A DNA stretch of 8,771 nt from TA-20 sp035935115 (lineage in GTDB: Archaea; Thermoproteota; Nitrososphaeria; Nitrososphaerales; Nitrosopumilaceae), in contig DASYXK010000009.1 in assembly GCA_035935115.1 (NCBI GenBank), positions 1 to 8,771 on the forward strand, written 5' to 3'. Every line of letters starts with the position of its first letter. The stretch's first letter is position 1. Positions 1 through 4,806 of this stretch are shown in pieces. The translations under genes and the position numbers were made by a program. Under the pieces are notes generated by a model that was not told the DNA's origin, did not search any database, and worked only from the letters and a program-made list of their open reading frames with translations.

Positions 1-2
1 CT

Positions 3-1085
3 TTACCGTTTGCTACAAAATTTTCTACAATTGAAAAAACTTTTGATAAAAAACTTGCAGAAATTTCAGGAATAGAAGCATCGGATATTGCACAGGAGAT
101 GATTAATGCCGCAAAGCAACAAAAAATCACAGTAATTTCTGGATCTTTGAATATTGTTTCTGAAGATATCGAGATTGTCAACAGCAACGGATTAAATTGT
201 ACTGACAAAGCAACATACATTGCTGGAAACATTAATGCAGATTCAGATCATGGTACCACACCAGTAAGTGGCATTGGCGCGATTTCTTCTAGAACTGCTA
301 ATAATTTTTCTGCTGAAACGGTTGGAAATGATGCCGCAGAGATGTGTATAAATTCTATAAATCCAGAAAGTTGTCAATCTGAAACATACAGTATTATTTT
401 TGAGCCTTATGCGATTGGAGAAATGCTTGCTTTTGTGTTTTCTTCAAATTTTAATCTGAAAACATATTCAGAAAAAAGAAGTTGTTTTGTAGATAAGATT
501 GGTAAAAACATAGCAACTGAAAATTTTAATCTAATAGATGATCCACACTACCCAGAAGGGATTGGCAGCAAACCATTTGATGATGAAGGAGTTCCCACTT
601 TACCGCAACACCTCATAAAATCAGGCGTATTTACAAATACATTTTCTGACTCATTTTACGCATTCAAAGAAGGCAAGGAATCTACAGGGAATGCAAGTAG
701 GATGGGTTCACCTATGGGTAGAAGTGCACAGTCAACCCCCTTTCCATTACCACACAATCTAAGGATAGACGGCAAGGGTGAAACAAAAGATGAGATAATA
801 AAAAATACAAAAAAAGGGCTGCTTGTAGGAAGACTCTGGTATACATATCCAGTAAACCCAGAGCGTGGAGATTTTTCTTGTACTGCAAGAAGCGGAATTC
901 GAATAATAGAAAATGGGATAATAAAAAAACCAGGCAAATCAGTCAGAATAGTACACAATCTTCTAACATTATTACAAAATGTTTCAGCCATAGGAAAGGA
1001 TACAAAAAACGTAATGCAATGGAGTTCGCTTCCCTGTATCACTCCGTCTATCAAAGTAGATGGAATTAAGGTAGTTCCAATTTAA
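3..1085 (+). CDS. pmbA: TldE/PmbA family protein, partial (5' end missing)
   Basis: The reading frame is open from base 3, so the gene starts upstream of the window; the ATG at 99 is internal. About 360 codons are visible. Family members usually have roughly 430-450 residues, so some 70-90 N-terminal residues are missing. Recognisable family blocks, numbered from the ATG at 99, are GNINADSDHG (43-52), the E-P-Y-A-I-G-E helix (101-107), the F-D-D-E-G-V-P-T segment (159-166), S-T-G-N-A-S-R (196-202) and the C-terminal G-D-F-S-C-T-A-R-S-G-I block. TldD subunits carry a metalloprotease HExxxH helix. Here the equivalent helix lacks it, so this is the TldE/PmbA partner rather than TldD. In bacteria TldD and TldE form a heteromeric cytoplasmic zinc peptidase that degrades unfolded or small peptides. 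A tldD gene may lie just upstream (inference). The stop overlaps the stop of the convergent exchanger gene by four bases. Confidence 0.88.
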   Translation, partial: LPFATKFSTIEKTFDKKLAEISGIEASDIAQEMINAAKQQKITVISGSLNIVSEDIEIVNSNGLNCTDKATYIAGNINADSDHGTTPVSGIGAISSRTANNFSAETVGNDAAEMCINSINPESCQSETYSIIFEPYAIGEMLAFVFSSNFNLKTYSEKRSCFVDKIGKNIATENFNLIDDPHYPEGIGSKPFDDEGVPTLPQHLIKSGVFTNTFSDSFYAFKEGKESTGNASRMGSPMGRSAQSTPFPLPHNLRIDGKGETKDEIIKNTKKGLLVGRLWYTYPVNPERGDFSCTARSGIRIIENGIIKKPGKSVRIVHNLLTLLQNVSAIGKDTKNVMQWSSLPCITPSIKVDGIKVVPI

Positions 1086-2089
1086 AGAGAAGGTAAAACA
1101 AACTGGAATCCAATTCCTATCCCATATAAAATTAAAAGCATAATTCCACTTTTCAGACCAAGCTTGTTTCTAAACATAGGAATAAGTGCAATGATTGTAA
1201 TTACTGTAACTAGGATCATTTGATCTTCCAAAAGTGGTGTGTTTGGAATTTTTGTTGTAAATCCTTGATATGACATGGCTGCAAAGATAGCTACTGCAAG
1301 AAGTAGTGTGTTGTTTAGAATTTTTGATCCTAAAACATTTGCTACTGCAATAGATGCACCGTGTGCACCTTTACGTGCCAGAAGAATCATAGATATTTTT
1401 TCTGGCATCTCTCCAGCAATAGGACTTATTATTACCGCAAGTACAACAACAGAAACACCGCTATCCAATGCTACACCTTCAAGAGAATGTACAAATGGCT
1501 CTGCGCCAATAAAAATTCCAATTGTACCAGCTATGAAAAGAGCCATTGAACGGCCAAAGTGCTTTTTTGACATTTTTGCCTCATGCGTCGTATGAAGTTC
1601 AGACTCTAGCGCTGCTTCTTTTTTCTCTTTTCTCATCTCACGGAATGCAAAATACAGGTATGCGCCAAAAAACCCCGTAAATATTACTCCATCAAATATA
1701 TCATATCCATCAATAAACAACATGGCTCCAACTACAGCCGTTATTACTAGTAGAATTTTATCAAGCTTGAATTGCGTTACATCAATAAATTTCTGTGGTG
1801 CCTTGGAAAGTTTTGTTGTTGCAATAATGAGCATCACAGCAAGACCAAGTGTCATCATGAAAAGATTGCTGCCAAGTGCAGAACCTAGTGCAGTGCCATA
1901 AGAGCCATCTTTTGCGGCAGCTACTACAATTGCAATTTCTGGAAGTGTTGTTGCAATACTAAGAAGTGTTCTTCCAACGAACTTTCCACCCCAGCGTTCT
2001 GCAAGGTGCTCTGCTCCATCAGACAGCAGCCAACTAGCAAAGATTAGCTCACCTAGCCAGCCTAACAACAAAAGTAAATTTTCTGCCAA
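1082..2089 (-). CDS. Sodium/calcium exchanger (CaCA) family membrane protein
   Basis: A 335-residue polytopic inner-membrane protein with about ten hydrophobic segments and the two-alpha-repeat design of Ca2+/cation antiporters. Alpha-1 spans about residues 38-82 and contains T-T-L-P-E (48-52) followed by G-S-A-L-G-S-N (69-75). Alpha-2 spans about 212-262 and contains S-P-I-A-G-E-M-P-E (222-230) followed by N-V-L-G-S-K (251-256). The acidic residues in these repeats, E51, E227 and E230, are the likely cation ligands. A charged cytosolic loop (about 150-178, rich in Glu, Lys and His) separates the halves. It would exchange Ca2+ or another cation against Na+ or H+; the ion pair cannot be read from sequence. 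The start is TTG at 2089. An in-frame stop lies nine codons upstream with no ATG or GTG between, and a TATA-like element sits about 28 nt ahead. The length is typical for prokaryotic YrbG-like exchangers (about 300-340). Confidence 0.9.
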   Translation of the reverse strand: MAENLLLLLGWLGELIFASWLLSDGAEHLAERWGGKFVGRTLLSIATTLPEIAIVVAAAKDGSYGTALGSALGSNLFMMTLGLAVMLIIATTKLSKAPQKFIDVTQFKLDKILLVITAVVGAMLFIDGYDIFDGVIFTGFFGAYLYFAFREMRKEKKEAALESELHTTHEAKMSKKHFGRSMALFIAGTIGIFIGAEPFVHSLEGVALDSGVSVVVLAVIISPIAGEMPEKISMILLARKGAHGASIAVANVLGSKILNNTLLLAVAIFAAMSYQGFTTKIPNTPLLEDQMILVTVITIIALIPMFRNKLGLKSGIMLLILYGIGIGFQFVLPSL

Positions 2090-2113
2090 ACCCCTATTCT
2101 CTACTTTTCCAAA

Positions 2114-2121
2114 TTATTATA
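2114..2121 (-). promoter_or_regulatory. TATA-like element for the exchanger gene
   Basis: Read on the minus strand this is TATAATAA. Its centre is about 28 nt upstream of the TTG start at 2089, the spacing expected between an archaeal TATA box and the start of a leaderless transcript. It supports the TTG start and separate transcription from the RAM gene, which ends at 2140. Confidence 0.5.
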
Positions 2122-2139
2122 GACAATTATTTAGTAGGA

Positions 2140-2376
2140 TCATTGGTCTTTTACAATTATCATAGTCAAAGTGGACTTGATTCCATCTAATTTCCTAATC
2201 TTTGTGGTAATTGTTTCACGCAAGACTTCCATTGAATCAGCTTCTAATTCCATTAATACATCATATACTCCATAAACTGGATAAACTTCTTTGACATTTG
2301 GAATTTGTCGCAGTTCCTTTACAATATGATTTTCTTTGCCAAGTTCTGCATTCATCAGTATAAACGCACTATGCAT
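2140..2376 (-). CDS. Stand-alone Lrp/AsnC RAM (ligand-binding) domain protein
   Basis: A 78-residue cytoplasmic protein that is only the effector-binding RAM domain of the Lrp/AsnC family. It has the beta-alpha-beta-beta-alpha-beta order: first strand S-A-F-I-L-M-N, helix to N-V-K-E-V, strand Y-P-V-Y-G-V-Y-D-V-L-M-E-L-E, helix with R-E-T-I-T-T-K-I, and last strand S-T-L-T-M-I-I-V. G-V-Y-D is the typical turn. There is no helix-turn-helix, so it should not bind DNA alone; it may sense an amino acid or similar ligand, or pair with a DNA-binding partner (inference). I chose ATG 2376 because it starts exactly at the first RAM strand and a TATA-like element lies about 25 nt ahead. The frame stays open back to 2574, but that extension is unlike any domain and overlaps the divergent gene. 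Such single-domain RAM proteins are common in thaumarchaea. Confidence 0.85.
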   Translation of the reverse strand: MHSAFILMNAELGKENHIVKELRQIPNVKEVYPVYGVYDVLMELEADSMEVLRETITTKIRKLDGIKSTLTMIIVKDQ

Positions 2377-2397
2377 GTTTGGATTCGCATCATCTTG

Positions 2398-2405
2398 AAT
2401 AAAAA
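2398..2405 (-). promoter_or_regulatory. TATA-like element for the RAM gene
   Basis: On the minus strand it reads TTTTTATT, centred about 25 nt before the ATG at 2376. This fits a leaderless transcript. It touches the palindrome at 2404-2420, which would cover the BRE side of the promoter. Confidence 0.45.
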
Positions 2406-2420
2406 CAAATTGAATTTGTT
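2404..2420. promoter_or_regulatory. Perfect 8-bp palindrome, candidate operator
   Basis: AACAAATT-G-AATTTGTT is a perfect inverted repeat with a 1-base centre. It sits immediately upstream of, and overlaps by two bases, the predicted TATA element of the RAM gene, where a dimeric regulator could block TBP/TFB. Its role as an operator is inferred from symmetry and position only; AT-rich DNA produces some palindromes by chance. Confidence 0.4.
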
Positions 2421-2426
2421 GAAAAA

Positions 2427-2441
2427 AGCTATAGCATAGCT
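2427..2441. promoter_or_regulatory. Second inverted repeat, AGCTAT-AGC-ATAGCT
   Basis: A perfect 6-bp inverted repeat with a 3-base spacer lies between the two divergent promoters. Its centre is 22 bp from the centre of the palindrome at 2404-2420, close to two helical turns, so both sites would face the same side of the DNA. It could be a second binding site for the same or another regulator (inference). Confidence 0.35.
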
Positions 2442-2462
2442 CAAAAAAACTTCTAGTTAAGA

Positions 2463-2469
2463 TTAATAA
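2463..2469 (+). promoter_or_regulatory. TATA-like element for the winged-helix gene
   Basis: TTAATAA is centred about 31 nt before the ATG at 2497. This is slightly longer than for the other genes here and would leave a 5' leader of only a few bases. It is a weak match. Confidence 0.35.
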
Positions 2470-2475
2470 GGTAAG

Positions 2476-2494
2476 ATACCGTACCAATACCGTA
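2476..2494. repeat. Direct repeat ATACCGTA x2 over the winged-helix gene start site
   Basis: Two exact copies of ATACCGTA lie at 2476-2483 and 2487-2494, with starts 11 bp apart, about one helical turn. They fill the space between the TATA-like element and the ATG at 2497, where the transcript should begin. GGTA-AGA-TACC at 2470-2480 adds a short inverted repeat that overlaps the first copy. Position and phasing suggest a repressor site, possibly for autoregulation (inference). Confidence 0.4.
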
Positions 2495-2496
2495 AT

Positions 2497-2841
2497 ATGC
2501 GAACAAGAATGACATACATTCCAGTAGAGGTAGCAGATCAGTTTTCTGATTTCATCATAACACGAGACGAGCAAGTCTTGGATTCAGTGAAGGCAAGAGC
2601 GCGTGATTTTAGCACCATATCACTTCTAAAGTTACTATACCAAGTGCGATGCAACCCAATGACTTTTTCCGATCTTTATATAAAATCAAACATACGAATG
2701 AAAAAATCTTTTCTTAATTATTTGCATCTTTGTGTAAATTACAGTTTTGTAACAAAAATGCCCGTGGGATCAAACATGATATATTCCATAACAGACAAGG
2801 GCAGAACAATGTTAGATCTCTTCATGCAGAAAAGTAATTAG
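2497..2841 (+). CDS. Small winged-helix DNA-binding regulator
   Basis: A 114-residue, probably cytoplasmic protein with no membrane segment. From about residue 40 it fits a winged helix-turn-helix. One helix contains I-S-L-L-K-L-L-Y-Q-V and is followed by a polar turn. Next come a helix with F-S-D-L-Y and a basic probable recognition helix (about 65-80, with R67, K69, K70). The wing hairpin holds V-T-K-M-P-V-G-S-N-M-I-Y-S-I-T, and the final helix begins D-K-G-R-T-M-L-D-L-F. The pattern of Y-x-I-T-x-K-G at the wing end is typical of archaeal ArsR/MarR-like and HTH_45-type regulators. The first 40 residues are charged and not recognised. It may start at ATG 2497 or at the in-frame ATG at 2509. 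It diverges from the RAM gene, so one could regulate the other, but its targets are unknown. The PAC2 gene follows after 20 bases and may be co-transcribed. Confidence 0.65.
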   Translation: MRTRMTYIPVEVADQFSDFIITRDEQVLDSVKARARDFSTISLLKLLYQVRCNPMTFSDLYIKSNIRMKKSFLNYLHLCVNYSFVTKMPVGSNMIYSITDKGRTMLDLFMQKSN

Positions 2842-2861
2842 TAAGAAACAATTCACGAAGA

Positions 2862-3593
2862 GTGCGTTTGAATTCTTTTCCAGAGGCCGAAGTATACGAA
2901 ATAAAAAAAATAAAACTAAACAGCCCCATAATCTTTGCAGGGTTTGTTGGGGCAGGTCTTGCAGGAACAATAGCACTTGGATACATGATTGAAAAATTAA
3001 AGATGAAAGAAATTGGCTATCTGCGATCAAAATATCTTCCTCCCGCTACGGTGTTTATTCAAGGAGGACTACGACATCCTTTTCGTTTTTATTCAAATAA
3101 AAGTGGTACAATTTGTGCCATAATTTGCGAGATAACTTTACAATTTGAAGGGCTTTACAGTATTGCTTCTGCAATTCTTGACTGGAGTGAAAAAAACGGT
3201 TCTGATGAAATAATTATTTTAGATGGAGTACCAAGCAACGAAGTGCATGATCAAAAAGCATTTTGTGCTGCAGAAGAAGATCTTTGTAGAATAATGGTAG
3301 ATAAGGGAATCAACATGATTTCCCAGGGTTTTGTAACTGGAATTCCTGGCGCAATATTAAACGAGTGTATATTGCGAAAAATTCGTGGTGTCACTTTACT
3401 TGTCAAAGCAGACCCACAAAAACCAGATCCTCTTGCTGCCGCAACCCTTGTTGAAGCCATTAATCGTGTTTATCAGACAGGTATAGACACCAAAGAACTC
3501 AGGGAGCAAGAAAAGCAGCTGGGCGTTGATCTTAAAGCTATTTCAGACAAATACACCGAGGCAAGAAAAGCAGAGACCAATCTTTACATGTAG
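2862..3593 (+). CDS. PAC2-family proteasome assembly chaperone/activator
   Basis: A 243-residue soluble protein of the PAC2 family. Visible family features are an early I-I-F-A-G-F-V-G-A-G-L-A-G glycine-rich loop (23-35), a long central domain with I-I-I-L-D-G-V-P (117-124), G-F-V-T-G-I-P-G-A-I-L (156-166) and a late A-D-P-Q-K-P-D-P-L-A-A-A-T-L-V-E segment (183-198). The last about 35 residues are charged and probably form a coiled coil. The protein ends Leu-Tyr-Met, which fits the HbYX tail (hydrophobic-Tyr-any residue) that docks into pockets of the 20S proteasome alpha ring. Archaeal PbaA/PbaB proteins are relatives, and PbaB is known to bind and activate 20S proteasomes. No ATG exists before the conserved core; GTG at 2862 is the first plausible start, with a TTG two codons later as an alternative. 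There is no clear ribosome site. The gene lies 20 bases after the winged-helix gene. Confidence 0.85.
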   Translation: MRLNSFPEAEVYEIKKIKLNSPIIFAGFVGAGLAGTIALGYMIEKLKMKEIGYLRSKYLPPATVFIQGGLRHPFRFYSNKSGTICAIICEITLQFEGLYSIASAILDWSEKNGSDEIIILDGVPSNEVHDQKAFCAAEEDLCRIMVDKGINMISQGFVTGIPGAILNECILRKIRGVTLLVKADPQKPDPLAAATLVEAINRVYQTGIDTKELREQEKQLGVDLKAISDKYTEARKAETNLYM

Positions 3594-3610
3594 TTGTATA
3601 ATCTATAATA

Positions 3611-3631
3611 TACTATATTTTGTTTATAGTA
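3611..3631. repeat. 7-bp inverted repeat between the PAC2 gene and purM
   Basis: TACTATA and TATAGTA form a perfect 7-bp stem around a 7-base loop (TTTTGTT). It lies 18 bases after the PAC2 stop and just upstream of the purM promoter element. It could be a 3'-end hairpin of the PAC2 transcript or an operator for purM. The stem is nearly all A-T pairs, so a stable RNA hairpin is doubtful. Confidence 0.35.
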
Positions 3632-3642
3632 GATACAAATTC

Positions 3643-3650
3643 TTTTATTT
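3643..3650 (+). promoter_or_regulatory. TATA-like element for purM
   Basis: TTTTATTT is centred about 26 nt before the TTG start at 3673, the same spacing as for elp3, the RAM gene and the exchanger. It indicates a leaderless purM transcript separate from the PAC2 gene and helps fix the TTG start. Confidence 0.45.
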
Positions 3651-3672
3651 CAAACAGATAGAGTTCAAACCA

Positions 3673-4695
3673 TTGGGCATTACTTACAAGGATGCAGGGG
3701 TTGATATAAAAAAAATAAAACAAAGCCAAGCCACAATTGGCAGACTAATAACATCAACCCACAAGTTACAAAAGAAAATTCAGATAAGATCAGGATTTGG
3801 CCATTATGCTGGGATTATAGAAATTCCTGGTGGAAAACTCTTGGCAACACATACTGATGGAGTAGGTACCAAAGTTATCATATCGCAGATGATGAAAAAA
3901 TACGATACCATAGGAATTGACTGCATAGCGATGAATGTAAATGACATCATCTGTACTGGAGCTGTTCCAATATCATTTGTTGATTATATAGCAGCAAACA
4001 GAAATGAGCATGAAATTTTTAAAAAAATCGTTCAAGGATTGGTAAAAGGCGCAAAAAAAGCCCAAGTTCCAATAGTGGGAGGAGAGACTGCAATAATACC
4101 AGATGTAATAACAGGAAAAGATTTCATGTTTGATCTTGCAGGAATGGTTGTCGGCATATTAGACAAACGAGACATGGTTTTAGGAGACATGGTAACTCTA
4201 GGCGATATAATTATAGGAGTAAAAAGTAGCGGATTGCATTCTAATGGCTATTCACTTGCAAGAAAAGTACTGCTTTCAAAATATTCCCTCAAAGATAAGA
4301 TAAAAGGATCAAAAACATTGGGAGACATTCTTTTAGAGCCAACCGAAATCTATGTCAAACCAGTCCTTGAAGCTCTTGAAGACTGTGACATACACGGACT
4401 TGCACACATAACAGGAGGTTCTTTTACAAAACTATTGAGGTTGAAAAAAACAGGATATATGATAGACAACATGCCAGAGCCTCCAGACATATTTCAGTTA
4501 ATTGAGAACGAAGATGTAGAAAAAGAAGAGATGTACAAGACATTTAACATGGGAATTGGGTTTTGTCTCATAGCACCAGAGGAAGAAGGAGAATTAATTG
4601 AGAACATCTTCAAAAAACATGGTTTGAAAAGCAGGCAGATTGGTAGTATAATAGAAAAAAAGGGAGTCTTTGTGGATTCGCTTAGAATCGCTTAA
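3673..4695 (+). CDS. purM: Phosphoribosylformylglycinamidine cyclo-ligase (AIR synthetase)
   Basis: This enzyme converts FGAM and ATP to aminoimidazole ribonucleotide, ADP and phosphate in de novo purine synthesis in the cytosol. The 340-residue protein has the usual PurM length and motifs: Y-K-D-A-G-V-D at 5-11, S-G-F-G-H-Y-A-G at 40-47, T-D-G-V-G-T-K at 61-67, N-V-N-D-I-I-C-T-G-A-V-P at 88-99, G-G-E-T-A at 136-140, G-L-H-S-N-G-Y-S-L at 187-195, H-I-T-G-G-S at 245-250 and F-N-M-G-I-G at 291-296. The usual HITGGG reads HITGGS here, a mild change. I chose TTG at 3673 because Y-K-D-A-G-V-D belongs at the very N-terminus and a TATA-like element lies 26 nt upstream. The frame continues back to an ATG at 3526 inside the PAC2 gene, but that stretch is translated AT-rich spacer. 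No other purine gene is adjacent in this window. Confidence 0.95.
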   Translation: MGITYKDAGVDIKKIKQSQATIGRLITSTHKLQKKIQIRSGFGHYAGIIEIPGGKLLATHTDGVGTKVIISQMMKKYDTIGIDCIAMNVNDIICTGAVPISFVDYIAANRNEHEIFKKIVQGLVKGAKKAQVPIVGGETAIIPDVITGKDFMFDLAGMVVGILDKRDMVLGDMVTLGDIIIGVKSSGLHSNGYSLARKVLLSKYSLKDKIKGSKTLGDILLEPTEIYVKPVLEALEDCDIHGLAHITGGSFTKLLRLKKTGYMIDNMPEPPDIFQLIENEDVEKEEMYKTFNMGIGFCLIAPEEEGELIENIFKKHGLKSRQIGSIIEKKGVFVDSLRIA

Positions 4696-4705
4696 AAAGT
4701 AATGA

Positions 4706-4713
4706 TTTTTTTT
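4706..4713 (+). terminator. T-tract terminator after purM
   Basis: A run of eight T residues begins 10 bases after the purM stop. Archaeal RNA polymerase ends transcription at such tracts without a hairpin, and the next gene has its own promoter element 65 bases on. Confidence 0.5.
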
Positions 4714-4777
4714 ATGACAAGAATAATTAGAATTCTTTACTCATAACAAAACCATATCAAGGCATAAACAATTAGGA

Positions 4778-4784
4778 TTTAATA
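4778..4784 (+). promoter_or_regulatory. TATA-like element for the elp3-lysS operon
   Basis: TTTAATA is centred 26 nt before GTG 4807 and only 11 nt before TTG 4792. If it is the TATA box, transcription starts at the GTG and the upstream TTG would not be in the mRNA, so this element decides the elp3 start. Confidence 0.5.
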
Positions 4785-4806
4785 GCCAATTTTGTTCTTA
4801 AAATGG

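Noticed and set aside
656..1054. Open frame on the minus strand inside pmbA
   Set aside because: It is antisense to a well-conserved coding region and shows no recognisable domain.
1275..1595. Plus-strand open frames opposite the exchanger gene
   Set aside because: The minus-strand protein has clear alpha repeats; the plus-strand frames are mirror products of its codon bias.
2377..2574. N-terminal extension of the RAM protein to 144 residues (start at 2574)
   Set aside because: The added residues do not resemble an HTH, overlap the winged-helix gene start and both promoters, and the ATG at 2376 fits the domain boundary and a TATA element.
2812..3030. Minus-strand frame across the winged-helix/PAC2 junction
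   Set aside because: No domain is visible, and it is antisense to the conserved glycine loop of the PAC2 gene.
3526..3672. Earlier ATG start for purM at 3526
   Set aside because: The stretch lies partly inside the PAC2 gene and then in AT-rich spacer; PurM should begin just before Y-K-D-A-G-V-D.
4696..4806. tRNA or small RNA in the 111-bp gap before elp3
   Set aside because: I saw no cloverleaf or T-loop sequence; the gap holds a T-tract, a weak AAGAAT/ATTCTT inverted repeat and a TATA element only.
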